DNA of 64,000 bases from Rhizobium oryzihabitans (lineage in GTDB: Bacteria > Pseudomonadota > Alphaproteobacteria > Rhizobiales > Rhizobiaceae): the NCBI RefSeq assembly GCF_010669145.1, contig NZ_CP048632.1, forward strand, positions 2,366,001 to 2,430,000, written 5' to 3'. Made by a program: the position numbers and the translations under genes. The first letter of the stretch is position 1, and the number at the start of each line of letters is the position of its first letter. The notes under the pieces were generated by a model. That model worked only from the letters and a program-made list of their open reading frames with translations. It was not told the DNA's origin and ran no database searches. Of the stretch, positions 28,383 to 38,005 are shown piece by piece.

Positions 28383-28700
28383 TCAGGCGGTCTTTTCGGT
28401 GCCGCCATGTTCGGCGGCGATTGCTTCATGATGCCGGATGACTTCCTTGATGATGAAGTTCAAGAACTTCTCGGCGAAATCCGGGTCCAGATTGGCATCC
28501 TTCGCCAGATGGCGAAGGCGTTCGATCTGGTATTCCTCGCGCGCCGGGTCGGCCGGCGGCAAATTGTACTTTGCCTTCAGCACGCCCACCGCCTTGGTAC
28601 AGCGGAAACGTTCGGCAAGAATATGGACCAGTGCGGCATCGATATTGTCGATCGACTGGCGGTATTCGGAAAGCTGGGTTTTCACTTCTGTATTGTTCAC
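28383..28700 (-). CDS. Chorismate mutase, AroQ type
   Basis: This small all-helical enzyme turns chorismate into prephenate on the way to phenylalanine and tyrosine. It is 105 residues from a GTG at 28700, which has AGGGGG a few bases upstream; a GTG at 28715 overlapping the ffh stop is an alternative. AroQ features are YRQSIDNIDAALVHILAERF, CTKAVGVLKAKYNLPPADPAREEYQIERL and the final helix KFLNFIIKEVIRHHEAI. It lies between ffh and rpsP, an unlinked metabolic gene in a translation cluster. Confidence 0.92.
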   Translation of the reverse strand: MNNTEVKTQLSEYRQSIDNIDAALVHILAERFRCTKAVGVLKAKYNLPPADPAREEYQIERLRHLAKDANLDPDFAEKFLNFIIKEVIRHHEAIAAEHGGTEKTA

Positions 28701-28711
28701 CGGTGTCCCCC

Positions 28712-30280
28712 TCACTTCTTTTTCGGAAAGCCGGGCAGGCCCGGCATGCCGCCAAGACCGGGCAGCTTGGCGCCACCCAGACCCGGCAATCCGCCCGGCA
28801 GACCACCAAGACCGGGCATTGCGCCCGGCTTGCCGAGACCGGCGGCTTCAGCCTGCTTCTGGAGCGCTTCAAGCTGCTTCGGATCGATATTCGACAGATC
28901 AGGCATGCCGCCGCCAAGGCCACCGAGGCCCATCTTGCCGGCAAGGCCGCCCATCATCTGCTTCATGATGCCGCCTTTGCCCTTGCCGCCCATGGCCTTC
29001 ATCATGTCGGCCATGCCGCGATGCATCTTCAGAAGCTTGTTGATTTCAGCGGCATCCGTGCCGGAACCGGCGGCGATGCGCTTCTTGCGGCTGTGCTTCA
29101 GAATATCGGGATTGGCGCGTTCCGCCTTGGTCATGGAGGAGATGATGGCGATCTGGCGGTCGAACATCTTGTCGTTCATGCCGGCCGAAGCCATCTTATC
29201 CTTCATGCCGGCCATGCCGGGCATCAGCCCCATGATGCCGCCCATGCCGCCCATCTTCTTCATCTGGCCAAGCTGGTCGGCGAGATCGTTGAGGTCGAAC
29301 TTGCCCTTGGCCATTTTCTCGGCCATGGAGCGGGCTTTTTCCGCATCGATGTTTTCGGCGGCCTTCTCGACCAGCGAGACGATGTCACCCATGCCGAGAA
29401 TACGGTCGGCGATACGGCGCGGATGGAACTCGTCGAGTTCGTTCATGCGCTCGCCGATACCGATCAGCTTGATCGGCTTGCCGGTAACGGCGCGCATGGA
29501 GAGGGCCGCGCCGCCGCGTCCATCGCCATCCATACGGGTGAGCACGAGGCCGGTGATGCCGACGCGCTCATCGAAATTGCGCGCGAGATTGACGGCGTCC
29601 TGACCGGTCAGCGAATCCGCGACCAGCAGGATTTCATGCGGGTTGGACTTCTTCTTGATGTCGGCCATTTCCAGCATCAAGGGTTCGTCGATATGGGTGC
29701 GGCCGGCGGTGTCGAGAATGACGACGTCATGGCCGCCGAGTTTTGCAGCCTGCACGGCACGCGCGGCGATATCGGTCGGCGACTGGCCGGCGATAATGGG
29801 CAGCGTGTCGACGCCGGTCTGCACGCCGAGCTGGCGAAGCTGTTCCTGGGCTGCGGGACGGCGCGTGTCGAGAGATGCCATCAGCACCTTCTTCTTCTCG
29901 CGGTCCGTCAGGCGCTTGGCGATCTTGCCGGTGGTGGTGGTCTTGCCCGAACCCTGCAGACCGACCATCATGATGACGACCGGGGCGGCCGCATGCAGGT
30001 CGATCGAGACGCCTTCGGTGCCGAGCATCTCGACAAGTTCGTCATGCACGATCTTGACGACCATCTGGCCAGGCTTGATGGACTTCAGGACGGCGGCACC
30101 AACAGCCTTTTCACGCACTCTGTCGGTGAAGGAACGCACGACTTCCAGCGCAACGTCCGCTTCCAGAAGCGCACGGCGAACCTCGCGCAGGGCGGCGGCA
30201 ACGTCGGCTTCCGTCAGCGCGCCACGGCCGGTCAGTCCATTCAGAATGGAACCAAGGCGGTCCTGGAGGTTTTCAAACAT
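28712..30280 (-). CDS. ffh: Signal recognition particle protein Ffh
   Basis: Ffh binds signal peptides of nascent chains and delivers ribosomes to FtsY. Domain order is N (MFENLQDRLGSILNGLTGRG), G domain with GLQGSGKTTTTGKIAK, DTRRPAAQEQL, DTAGRTHIDE and TRMDGDGRGGAALS, then the methionine-rich M domain from about residue 300. The tail of about 90 residues is rich in Gly, Met, Leu and Pro (GLGKPGAMPGLGGLPGGLPG), making 522 residues against about 453 in E. coli. ftsY is only 3.7 kb away on the opposite strand. A promoter and terminator-like hairpin lie in its leader. Confidence 0.96.
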   Translation of the reverse strand: MFENLQDRLGSILNGLTGRGALTEADVAAALREVRRALLEADVALEVVRSFTDRVREKAVGAAVLKSIKPGQMVVKIVHDELVEMLGTEGVSIDLHAAAPVVIMMVGLQGSGKTTTTGKIAKRLTDREKKKVLMASLDTRRPAAQEQLRQLGVQTGVDTLPIIAGQSPTDIAARAVQAAKLGGHDVVILDTAGRTHIDEPLMLEMADIKKKSNPHEILLVADSLTGQDAVNLARNFDERVGITGLVLTRMDGDGRGGAALSMRAVTGKPIKLIGIGERMNELDEFHPRRIADRILGMGDIVSLVEKAAENIDAEKARSMAEKMAKGKFDLNDLADQLGQMKKMGGMGGIMGLMPGMAGMKDKMASAGMNDKMFDRQIAIISSMTKAERANPDILKHSRKKRIAAGSGTDAAEINKLLKMHRGMADMMKAMGGKGKGGIMKQMMGGLAGKMGLGGLGGGMPDLSNIDPKQLEALQKQAEAAGLGKPGAMPGLGGLPGGLPGLGGAKLPGLGGMPGLPGFPKKK

Positions 30281-30353
30281 CGTTTCTTCCTTCTTCGTTC
30301 CGGGGTCTCCGAAACGTCGGTGCTTTCGCTGGCAAAAACAAGACGCAAAGCCA

Positions 30354-30387
30354 AAAAGCACCCGAGGGCGCATCGCGCTGTCGGGTG
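30354..30387 (-). terminator. Terminator-like hairpin in the ffh leader
   Basis: On the minus strand CACCCGA and TCGGGTG enclose a smaller AGCGC/GCGCC stem, and the structure is followed by CTTTTT. It lies about 75 bases before the ffh start and 80 bases after the predicted promoter. It may be an attenuator or the end of a short RNA. Confidence 0.5.
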
Positions 30388-30467
30388 TTGACCTCCGGGA
30401 TCTCTTTATACCTTTGCGGGTCCCGGTCGGCGGCTTGGAGTCGTGAAACTGCCAGCTGATTGGCGGG

Positions 30468-30496
30468 GATAAACAGGAAAGTGCGGGAAAAGTCAA
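30468..30496 (-). promoter_or_regulatory. Predicted promoter ahead of ffh
   Basis: On the minus strand TTGACT (complement of 30491-30496) and TTTATC (complement of 30468-30473) are 17 bases apart. It is the best sigma-70-like pair in the gap and points to ffh. Confidence 0.55.
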
Positions 30497-30607
30497 GGCG
30501 GTGCCGGTTTTCAGCCGCGCGGCTACGCATTTCATCTTTGCGTGATCGGCTGCAAGCCGCGAATGGCGCCGCTTGAACGGCACCATTCCGCTCCCTATAC
30601 CTTTAGC

Positions 30608-31678
30608 ATGAACCGTCGAAACTTCTTTCGTTTTTCAACTCTTGGATTGCTCGCTGTGGCGGGCGGTGCGCTGTTTGCCCGCCGTTCGAACGCCAGCGCC
30701 TATTATAGTGGCCCGATCTCCGATCATTTCGACGGGGTGCGCTTCTTCAACCCCGGCGGTTCGCCGCCCGGCAATTTCATGGGCCTGCTCAAATGGCGCT
30801 TCAACGGCGAGCGCGCCACATGGCCGGAAGATTATCCGAGCCCCTTTCCGTTCGCGAAGCCGGAACCGCGGATCGACGGAAAAGATATCCGCGTCACCTT
30901 CGTCGGTCACGCCTCCTTTCTCATCCAGACGGCGGGGCTGAATATCCTCATCGATCCGGTATGGTCGCAGCGTACCAGCCCGTTCAGTTTTGTCGGTCCC
31001 AAACGCGTCAATGCGCCCGGTATCCGCTTCGAGGATTTGCCGCCCATTGATCTGGTGCTGGTGACGCATAATCACTACGACCATCTGGATATGGAAACGC
31101 TGAAGCGGCTGCATGTGGCGCACAAACCGCTTTTCGTCACGCCGCTCGGCAATGACGCAATCATCCGTACGGGCGTCGAGGCGGCGCGTATCAAGGTGGG
31201 GGACTGGGGCGATGTCGTGGAGACCGGTTCGGTCAAAATTCATTTCGAACCCTGCCACCATTGGTCCGCGCGGGGTCTCAACGACCGGCGCATGGCGCTC
31301 TGGGCGGCCTTCGTCATCGAAACGCCTGGCGGCAAGATCTACCATATCGGCGATACGGGTTTTCACGAGGGCCTCAATTATCACGCCGCGCGCAAGAAGC
31401 ACGGCGAATTCCGTCTCGCCAACCTGCCTTTCGGCGCCTATGAGCCGCGCTGGTTCATGAAGGGCCAGCACCAGAACCCGGCGGAAGCCGTGGAAGGCAT
31501 GAAGATCTGCGGTGCTGCACATGTCTGCGGCCACCATTGGGGCACGGTGCAGCTTACCGATGAAGCGGTGGATGCACCGCTTGCGGCGCTCAAGACAGCA
31601 CTTGTCGGGCAGGAGGTAGAGGAGAGCCGTTTCCGGCCGATGCGCCCCGGCGAGGTTTTCGACGTGCCTGCCGCCTGA
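30608..31678 (+). CDS. MBL-fold metal-dependent hydrolase (NAPE-PLD / UlaG-like), exported
   Basis: This 356-residue protein begins with MNRRNFFRFSTLGLLAVAGG, a Tat-like or membrane-anchoring signal of about 30 residues. The metallo-beta-lactamase domain has VTHNHYDHLDMETL (the HxHxDH zinc motif), a second histidine region (EPCHHWSARG), and a metal aspartate in YHIGDTGFHEG. The arrangement and the late HHWGTVQLTDE resemble the NAPE-phospholipase D group, so a phospholipid or phosphodiester substrate is possible but not shown. It is divergent from ffh. Confidence 0.85.
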   Translation: MNRRNFFRFSTLGLLAVAGGALFARRSNASAYYSGPISDHFDGVRFFNPGGSPPGNFMGLLKWRFNGERATWPEDYPSPFPFAKPEPRIDGKDIRVTFVGHASFLIQTAGLNILIDPVWSQRTSPFSFVGPKRVNAPGIRFEDLPPIDLVLVTHNHYDHLDMETLKRLHVAHKPLFVTPLGNDAIIRTGVEAARIKVGDWGDVVETGSVKIHFEPCHHWSARGLNDRRMALWAAFVIETPGGKIYHIGDTGFHEGLNYHAARKKHGEFRLANLPFGAYEPRWFMKGQHQNPAEAVEGMKICGAAHVCGHHWGTVQLTDEAVDAPLAALKTALVGQEVEESRFRPMRPGEVFDVPAA

Positions 31679-31799
31679 GCGGCTCACCGGTTTGCGCCGC
31701 AACAGTCTGGTAATTTGCCGTCCTTTCCGCCATATAGGGCGAAAGCGGGAGGCAAAGCCCGTGTATAATCCGGTTTTCAGATAATTCAGGTTCAAGGCG

Positions 31800-32702
31800 A
31801 TGGCGGATACGGTCGAATTTGCGAAGATGAACGGGCTTGGCAACAAGATCCTCGTTGTCGACATGCGCGGCCGCAAGGACATGGTGACGCCCGCCGCAGC
31901 CATTGCGCTCAACGCCGATCCCACCACCCAGTTCGACCAGATCATGGCAATCCACGATCCCCGTATCGGCGGCACCGATGCCTTCATCGATATCCTCAAT
32001 TGCGATGGCACGAAGGCGCAGGCCTGCGGCAACGGCACGCGCTGCGTGGTGCAGGCGCTTTCCTCGGAAACCGGCAAGACCAGCTTTACCTTCCAGACGG
32101 TGGCGGGCATCCTCAACGCCGTCGAGCATGAGGACGGCATGATTTCCGTCGACATGGGCCTGCCGCGTTTCCGCTGGAGCGACATTCCGCTTTCCGAAGA
32201 ATTCCACGATACGAGCCGCATCGAGTTGCAGATCGGGCCGATCGATGCGCCTGTCCTGCATTCGCCCGCCGTCATGTCGATGGGCAACCCGCATGCGATT
32301 TTCTGGGTGGATCGCGACCCGATGAGTTTTGATCTGGAACGGTTCGGACCGCTTCTCGAAAACCACCCGATGTTCCCGGAAAAGGCCAATATCACGCTGG
32401 CGCAGGTGATTTCCGACAGCGCGCTTCGCACGCGCACCTGGGAGCGCGGCGCGGGGCTGACGCTTGCCTGCGGTTCCGCAGCCTGCGCCGCTGCCGTTTC
32501 CGCCGCGCGCACCGGCCGCACAGCTAAGAAGGTCACCATCGATGTCGCCTCCAGCCCCGTGCGCGTGCCGCTGACCATCGACTGGCGCGAGGACAACCAC
32601 GTCATCATGACCGGCCCGGCCGAATGGGAATGGTCCGGCGTTGTCGATCCCGTCACCGGCGTCTGGTCGCGGGATGTCGCGGCCGAACAGGGGGCCATAT
32701 GA
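31800..32702 (+). CDS. dapF: Diaminopimelate epimerase
   Basis: DapF turns LL- into meso-diaminopimelate for lysine and peptidoglycan. The 300-residue protein carries both catalytic cysteines: Cys76 in QACGNGTRC and the second in [12 protein letters not shown]. The substrate-binding start [15 protein letters not shown] and the central [12 protein letters not shown] are also present. Its TGA overlaps the mtaB ATG (ATGA), so they are translationally coupled in an operon that continues towards ftsY. Confidence 0.96.
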   Translation: MADTVEFAKMNGLGNKILVVDMRGRKDMVTPAAAIALNADPTTQFDQIMAIHDPRIGGTDAFIDILNCDGTKAQACGNGTRCVVQALSSETGKTSFTFQTVAGILNAVEHEDGMISVDMGLPRFRWSDIPLSEEFHDTSRIELQIGPIDAPVLHSPAVMSMGNPHAIFWVDRDPMSFDLERFGPLLENHPMFPEKANITLAQVISDSALRTRTWERGAGLTLACGSAACAAAVSAARTGRTAKKVTIDVASSPVRVPLTIDWREDNHVIMTGPAEWEWSGVVDPVTGVWSRDVAAEQGAI

Positions 32703-33973
32703 GCGGCGTCGAGGTCATAACCTTCGGCTGCCGTCTCAACACCTATGAATCGGAAGTGATGCGGGCGGAGGCCGAAAAGGCCGGGCTCAACAATGCCGTG
32801 CTGGTCAATACCTGTGCGGTGACGGGTGAGGCGGTGCGACAGGCCCGCCAGGCCATTCGCCGGGCGCGGCGCGACAATCCGCATGCCCGTATCATCGTCA
32901 CCGGCTGTGCCGCGCAGACGGAAAAACAGACCTTTGCCGAGATGCCCGAGGTGGATGCGGTGCTGGGCAATGAGGAAAAGCTGAAAAGTGCTTCCTATCG
33001 CGCGCTGCCGGATTTCGGTGTTTCGGCGGAAGAAAAGCTGCGCGTCAACGATATCATGAGCATCAAGGCGACCGCGCCGCAGATGGTCAAGCACATAGAC
33101 GGGCATGTGCGCGCCTTCATTCAGGTGCAGAACGGCTGTGACCATCGCTGCACCTTCTGCATCATTCCTTATGGGCGCGGCAATTCGCGCTCCGTGCCGA
33201 TGGGTGCCGTGGTGGATCAGGCGCGCAGGCTGACGGAAAGCGGCTATTGCGAGATCGTTCTGACGGGGGTGGATGCGACCAGCTATGGCGCTGACCTGCC
33301 GGGCGAACCGTCTCTTGGATATCTTGCCAAGACATTGCTGAAGCAGGTGCCGGAAATCTCGAGACTTCGGCTTTCCTCCATCGACAGCATAGAGGCGGAC
33401 AGCCATCTGATGGATCTTATTGCCGATGAGCCGCGTCTCATGCCGCATCTGCACCTGTCCCTCCAGCATGGCGACGACATGATCCTGAAACGCATGAAAC
33501 GCCGTCATTCCAGGGCCGATGCCATTCGGTTCTGTCACGAGGTGCGGTCGCTCCGGCCGGATATCGCCTTCGGTGCTGATATGATCGCCGGTTTTCCAAC
33601 CGAGACGGAAGAGATGTTCGAAAATTCTGCGACGCTTGCGGAAGAATGCGGCATTTCCAGCCTGCATGTGTTTCCCTATAGCCCGCGCGCCGGCACGCCT
33701 GCTGCACGCATGCCGCAGCTTGACCGCGCCTTGGTGAAGGAGCGGGCGGCGAGGCTTCGCGAACGCGGCGAGACGCTGAGGCTCGCGCATCTGCAAAACA
33801 TGGTTGGCTCGGTGCAGACGATCCTCGTTGAAAACAACGGTTTTGCTCATACCGTCAATTTCACGCTGGTCGTGGCGCCTGATCTTGCCCCGCGCACTCT
33901 TGCGCAGGTTGCGATTACCGGCCACAACGGCAAACATCTGAACATGAAGCTTCTGGCGGCTGACGCGGCCTGA
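32699..33973 (+). CDS. mtaB: tRNA t6A37 methylthiotransferase MtaB
   Basis: MtaB is a radical-SAM enzyme that adds a methylthio group to t6A at position 37 of tRNA. The 424-residue protein has the N-terminal cluster domain with three cysteines ([33 protein letters not shown]). The radical-SAM motif CDHRCTFC lies near residue 150, and a C-terminal TRAM-like region follows. The short first motif GCRLN and the cluster spacing favour MtaB over MiaB and RimO. The start overlaps the dapF stop by four bases. Confidence 0.93.
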   Translation: MSGVEVITFGCRLNTYESEVMRAEAEKAGLNNAVLVNTCAVTGEAVRQARQAIRRARRDNPHARIIVTGCAAQTEKQTFAEMPEVDAVLGNEEKLKSASYRALPDFGVSAEEKLRVNDIMSIKATAPQMVKHIDGHVRAFIQVQNGCDHRCTFCIIPYGRGNSRSVPMGAVVDQARRLTESGYCEIVLTGVDATSYGADLPGEPSLGYLAKTLLKQVPEISRLRLSSIDSIEADSHLMDLIADEPRLMPHLHLSLQHGDDMILKRMKRRHSRADAIRFCHEVRSLRPDIAFGADMIAGFPTETEEMFENSATLAEECGISSLHVFPYSPRAGTPAARMPQLDRALVKERAARLRERGETLRLAHLQNMVGSVQTILVENNGFAHTVNFTLVVAPDLAPRTLAQVAITGHNGKHLNMKLLAADAA

Positions 33974-34004
33974 AGCGGCACGAGATAAAGACACGGGAAC
34001 AACC

Positions 34005-35432
34005 ATGGCCCTCGGCTTCATCAAAAAAGTCTTCTCGTTCGGCAAGGATAAGGCCGACGACAGGCCGCACGAGGATTCCGCGCCCGAACACGGCAAGGAA
34101 AACGCCTCTTTCGAAGAAGCGTTGAGCGAGGCCGAAGCGCATAACCCTGTCGATGTGGATCCGGTTTCCGAACTGGAGATGGAGACGGCCGGCGGACCGG
34201 CTCCGGACGAGACGGCGGATGTTGTCCTTTCCGAAGAGGATGAGGAGGATGCGCCGCTGCTGCCCGGCGCCGAGCTTTCCGGAGATATGGGTATCGTGCC
34301 GTTGTCGCTGTTGCAGGCGGAAGCCGCGGCCGAAGAACAGGTAGAACCTTCGCCGGACGCTGCCGATGCCGTGCTTGATGCGGATGCGATGGATGCGCTG
34401 CTGGATGAGGCCGAGTCCACAGATGCCGTCGAACCATCTGCCGTGCCGCAGGCTTTACCGAAGGGCTTTTCATCGGCAAGTGAGCGTGAAGAGCCTGTTA
34501 TCGCTGCGCCGGAGCCGAAGCTTAGCTGGTTTCAGCGTCTGAGGGCCGGGCTTGCCCGCACATCATCGCAACTGACCACGCAGATTTCGGCGCTGTTCAC
34601 CAAGCGCAAGCTGGACGAGGATACGCTTGATGAACTGGAAGACCTTCTGATCCAGTCGGATCTGGGTGTCGAGACCGCCATGCGCATCACCGGCGCCCTG
34701 TCGTCCGAACGTTACGGCAAGGATGTGAGCGGCGAGGATGTGGCGCGCATCATGGCCGGCGAGATCACCAAGGTCCTGAAGCCCGTTGCCAAACCGCTGG
34801 AACTTGATCTTTCGCACAAGCCGCATGTCATTCTTGTCGTCGGCGTGAACGGCACGGGCAAGACGACGACGATCGGCAAGCTTGCCGCCAAGCTTTCCGG
34901 CTCCGGCCTCAAGGTCATGCTCGCGGCTGGCGACACGTTTCGAGCTGCTGCAATCGAGCAGCTCAAGATCTGGGCCGACCGTACCGGCTCGCAGTTCATC
35001 GGCACCAAGCTGGGTGCGGATGCCTCGGGTCTGGCTTACGACGCCTATGAGCAGGCGCGGGCGCAGAAAAGCGATGTACTCATCATCGACACGGCCGGTC
35101 GCCTGCAGAACAAGACGGAACTGATGGCGGAGCTGGAAAAGATCGTACGCGTACTCGGCAAGCTCGATCCGGATGCGCCGCACACCGTGCTTCAGACGCT
35201 GGATGCGACGACCGGCCAGAACGCCCTGAACCAGGTGGAAATATTCCGCAATGTCGCGGGTGTTTCGGGCCTGATTATGACAAAATTGGATGGCACGGCG
35301 CGGGGCGGTATCCTCGTTGCCATTGCCGCCAAACACAAGCTGCCGGTTTATTTCATCGGTGTGGGTGAAGGTGTGGACGATCTGGAGCCCTTCGAGGCGG
35401 AAGATTTCGCCAAGGCCATTGCGGGAGTTTGA
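34005..35432 (+). CDS. ftsY: Signal recognition particle receptor FtsY
   Basis: FtsY is the membrane-associated GTPase that receives the Ffh-ribosome complex. The first 165 residues are a strongly acidic, low-complexity A domain ([31 protein letters not shown]). The NG domain follows with [45 protein letters not shown] and [15 protein letters not shown]. Length is 475 residues. It lies 31 bases after mtaB and is followed closely by the septation protein gene, so dapF-mtaB-ftsY-yciB-UPF0314 may form one transcript. Confidence 0.96.
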   Translation: MALGFIKKVFSFGKDKADDRPHEDSAPEHGKENASFEEALSEAEAHNPVDVDPVSELEMETAGGPAPDETADVVLSEEDEEDAPLLPGAELSGDMGIVPLSLLQAEAAAEEQVEPSPDAADAVLDADAMDALLDEAESTDAVEPSAVPQALPKGFSSASEREEPVIAAPEPKLSWFQRLRAGLARTSSQLTTQISALFTKRKLDEDTLDELEDLLIQSDLGVETAMRITGALSSERYGKDVSGEDVARIMAGEITKVLKPVAKPLELDLSHKPHVILVVGVNGTGKTTTIGKLAAKLSGSGLKVMLAAGDTFRAAAIEQLKIWADRTGSQFIGTKLGADASGLAYDAYEQARAQKSDVLIIDTAGRLQNKTELMAELEKIVRVLGKLDPDAPHTVLQTLDATTGQNALNQVEIFRNVAGVSGLIMTKLDGTARGGILVAIAAKHKLPVYFIGVGEGVDDLEPFEAEDFAKAIAGV

Positions 35433-35434
35433 GT

Positions 35435-36085
35435 ATGGATATCGAAAGCAATTCCAAGGAAAGCGAAAAGATGGTGGCGGAAATCAGCCCGCTCCTGAAA
35501 TTCGTGCTCGAGCTTGGCCCGCTTATGGTGTTCTTTTTCGCCAACTCCCGCGGCGAGTGGTTGGCGTCGACTTTCCCCGTGCTGACGGAGTTCGGTGGGC
35601 CGATCTTCATCGCCACCGGCCTGTTCATGATCGCAACGGCGCTCGCGCTTTCGGTTTCATGGGTGCTGACGCGGAAACTGCCGATCATGCCGCTGATATC
35701 AGGCATTGTGGTTTTCGTGTTCGGTGCGCTGACGCTCTGGTTGCAGAACGATACTTTCATCAAGATGAAGCCGACCATCGTCAACGCCCTGTTCGGTGTC
35801 ATCCTGCTTGGCGGCCTGTTCTTCGGCCAGTCGCTGCTGGGTTATGTATTCAATTCGGCCTTCAAGCTGAACGATGAGGGCTGGCGCAAGCTGACCCTGC
35901 GATGGGGTGTGTTTTTCCTCTTCCTCGCGGTGTTGAACGAGGTGGTCTGGCGCATGTTCTCCACCGACACCTGGGTCGCCTTCAAGGTGTGGGGCACGAT
36001 GCCGATCACCATCATCTTCACCATGGCGCAGATGCCGCTCGTCATGCGCCATTCTGTCGAGCCTCTTCGCAAGGACGAAAAATGA
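35435..36085 (+). CDS. Inner-membrane septation protein A (YciB/IspZ family)
   Basis: This 216-residue protein has about six membrane segments. Family marks are [54 protein letters not shown], and [21 protein letters not shown]. YciB-type proteins affect septation and envelope integrity; the biochemical role is not settled. I chose the ATG at 35435 (GGAG seven bases upstream) over a TTG at 35429 that overlaps the ftsY stop. Its own stop overlaps the next start. Confidence 0.92.
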   Translation: MDIESNSKESEKMVAEISPLLKFVLELGPLMVFFFANSRGEWLASTFPVLTEFGGPIFIATGLFMIATALALSVSWVLTRKLPIMPLISGIVVFVFGALTLWLQNDTFIKMKPTIVNALFGVILLGGLFFGQSLLGYVFNSAFKLNDEGWRKLTLRWGVFFLFLAVLNEVVWRMFSTDTWVAFKVWGTMPITIIFTMAQMPLVMRHSVEPLRKDEK

Positions 36086-36678
36086 CAGTTGCGGAGATGC
36101 CGGCTTCCCGTTCGCGTTCGCTCAAATGGTTCGGCGTGGCCGCCGGGCTACTTCTCCTGCAGATCATCATCCTTTATTTCATGGGCCGCATTCCCATTTG
36201 CGAATGCGGTTACGTGAAGCTGTTCGAACCGGGCGTGAACACGCCGGGCAATTCCCAGCATCTGGCTGACTGGTATACGCCGTCGCATATCATCCATGGC
36301 TTCCTGTTCTACTGGTTCGCCTGGCTGCTGTTTCGAAACAAGCCGCTTTCCATGCGGCTTTCGCTTGCGGTCCTGGTCGAGGCAGCGTGGGAAATTCTCG
36401 AAAACTCGCCTATCATCATTGATCGTTACCGCACCGCGACCATGGCGCTCGGCTACACCGGCGACAGCATATTGAACTCGGCGATGGATACGGTTTTCAT
36501 GGCGCTGGGTTTCCTTTTCGCTGCGCGCGTGCCGGTGTGGCTGACGGTGGTGATCGCCATCTTCTTCGAAATCTTCACCGGATGGCTGATCCGCGATAAT
36601 CTGACGCTGAACGTGGTCATGCTCGTCTGGCCCGTCGAGGCGATCAAGGAATGGCAGAACGCGCTCCCGCAAATGTGA
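36082..36678 (+). CDS. UPF0314 (DUF2585) membrane protein
   Basis: This 198-residue protein has about four membrane segments, including [17 protein letters not shown] at residues 19-35 and [17 protein letters not shown] near the end. Conserved features of the family are [35 protein letters not shown] and [14 protein letters not shown]. Its function is unknown; it is restricted largely to Rhizobiales. The ATG overlaps the stop of the septation gene (ATGA), so they are translated together. Confidence 0.88.
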   Translation: MTVAEMPASRSRSLKWFGVAAGLLLLQIIILYFMGRIPICECGYVKLFEPGVNTPGNSQHLADWYTPSHIIHGFLFYWFAWLLFRNKPLSMRLSLAVLVEAAWEILENSPIIIDRYRTATMALGYTGDSILNSAMDTVFMALGFLFAARVPVWLTVVIAIFFEIFTGWLIRDNLTLNVVMLVWPVEAIKEWQNALPQM

Positions 36679-36799
36679 ACATATCTGCCGGGATTTTCGC
36701 CGGAGAGGCACGAAAACCCCGCGCTATATGCAAGTTTTCTTAATGGCATTGGGGTAGTGTCCGGGCTCAAAGGCTCGTCTTTCCGTCCGGCAGAACACT

Positions 36800-37987
36800 G
36801 TGCAAGATAATTTCGCCTATCTTCTCCCTTTCATCATGCTGACGTTTGGTGTGGTGTTCCTGTTCCTGCAGAGGATCGGCCACGCTTCGGCGCGATATTG
36901 GGGTTTGGGATATCTTTCGGCGGCCTTTGGTTTTGCCGCACCCCTGGTGCTTGGCGGTTTGCCGTTCGAAGTTCAGGCGATCGTCTCGAACCTGTTGTTC
37001 TTTTCTGCGTTTTTTCTCTACGGCCACGCGCTGCTCACCCATTTCGGACGGCCGCTTTATACGACGGCGCGACTGTCCATCGTAGCTGCGGCGGTTCTGT
37101 TGGTCTCGTTCCATGTCTTCGTCACACCGGATCTGAAACGTGAGCTGGTCATCGGCGATCTTGTCTGCGCCCTGCTGCTCGCCATCCCGGTCTGGATCGT
37201 GCGGAGGCGGCCTCTGGCGCTTGCCGACAGGCTGATGGTGGCGATTGCGTCGCTCGTGGTGCTGGAAACCCTGGTGCGCATCGGGATGCTGCTGGTGATG
37301 ACGCCGAACGGCTCGATGGTCGAGCTCGGCGAATTCTTCGAATCCGATTATGCTTTCTACATGCAGCTTGCCGCGAGCATATTCGGCTTCCTTCTTGCGC
37401 TTTCCGTGCTTGCGAGCCAGATTTCCGTTACCGTTGACCGGCACCTGCATGCGGCGGAGCACGATCCGCTGACGGATGTGCTGAACCGCCGCGGCTTCGA
37501 CCGGCGTGTGCCCGATTTTCGCAATGATACGCCAGATGGTGCGGTCATTGCCTGTGACATAGACCATTTCAAGCGCATCAACGATGTCTACGGTCATGCT
37601 GCGGGAGATATCGTTCTCATCGGCCTTGCCGATCTTCTCAGGCGAAATGCGCCTGAAGATGCGCTGGTGGCCCGTTTCGGCGGCGAGGAATTCGTGGTCT
37701 TCCTGCCCGGCCAGACCGCTGCCTTGGCCGGACAGCTCGCCAATGGCATGCGACTTGGCCTCTCGTCGCTCGATTGGCGCAACCGCGGCGTGGCGACACA
37801 GATCACCGCAAGCTTCGGCGTCTCGGCCGTCGCGAGAGGAGATCATTCCATTCACGATGCCATCAAGCGTGCCGATGACAGTCTCTATGCCGCAAAACGT
37901 GGCGGTCGCGATCAGGTCGTGCTGGAGGGCATACGTCTTCCCGCGACCGCTGAGGTCCCGTCGCTCAGGGTAGTTTCCAAAGTGTGA
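36800..37987 (+). CDS. Membrane-bound diguanylate cyclase (GGDEF domain)
   Basis: This 395-residue protein should make cyclic di-GMP. The N-terminal half has six to seven membrane segments (YLLPFIMLTFGVVFLFLQ, AIVSNLLFFSAFFLYGHALL, AASIFGFLLALSVLAS). The GGDEF domain starts near residue 220 (HDPLTDVLNRRGFDRR), with the metal site DIDHFKRINDVYGH and the active motif GGEEF at residues 294-298. No EAL domain is present. An RxxD inhibitory site is not evident just before the motif. The start is a GTG at 36800. The membrane sensor signal is unknown. Confidence 0.9.
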   Translation: MQDNFAYLLPFIMLTFGVVFLFLQRIGHASARYWGLGYLSAAFGFAAPLVLGGLPFEVQAIVSNLLFFSAFFLYGHALLTHFGRPLYTTARLSIVAAAVLLVSFHVFVTPDLKRELVIGDLVCALLLAIPVWIVRRRPLALADRLMVAIASLVVLETLVRIGMLLVMTPNGSMVELGEFFESDYAFYMQLAASIFGFLLALSVLASQISVTVDRHLHAAEHDPLTDVLNRRGFDRRVPDFRNDTPDGAVIACDIDHFKRINDVYGHAAGDIVLIGLADLLRRNAPEDALVARFGGEEFVVFLPGQTAALAGQLANGMRLGLSSLDWRNRGVATQITASFGVSAVARGDHSIHDAIKRADDSLYAAKRGGRDQVVLEGIRLPATAEVPSLRVVSKV

Positions 37988-38005
37988 GGTTTTTCGACCC
38001 GGGTG

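Larger units (their letters stand above)
30281..30607. other. Intergenic region between ffh and an MBL-fold gene
   Basis: These 327 bases separate divergent genes. On the minus strand there is a predicted promoter at 30468-30496, then a hairpin of GACC-GGGA with TCCC-GGAGGTC (about 30390-30430), then a terminator-like hairpin at 30354-30387, all before the ffh start. No ORF with a good ribosome site is apparent. Confidence 0.6.

Noticed and set aside
27270..29603. Open frame of 777 codons on the plus strand
   Set aside because: It is antisense to rimM, rpsP, chorismate mutase and ffh, with proline-rich repeats that mirror the Gly/Met-rich Ffh tail.
30390..30490. Possible SRP (4.5S) RNA upstream of ffh
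   Set aside because: The size and position are tempting, but the conserved GGAAG...AGCA loop region is absent.
30635..34420. Open frame of 1261 codons on the minus strand
   Set aside because: It lies antisense to an MBL hydrolase, dapF, mtaB and part of ftsY, all clear genes, and its translation is low-complexity and family-less. Long antisense frames are common in GC-rich DNA.
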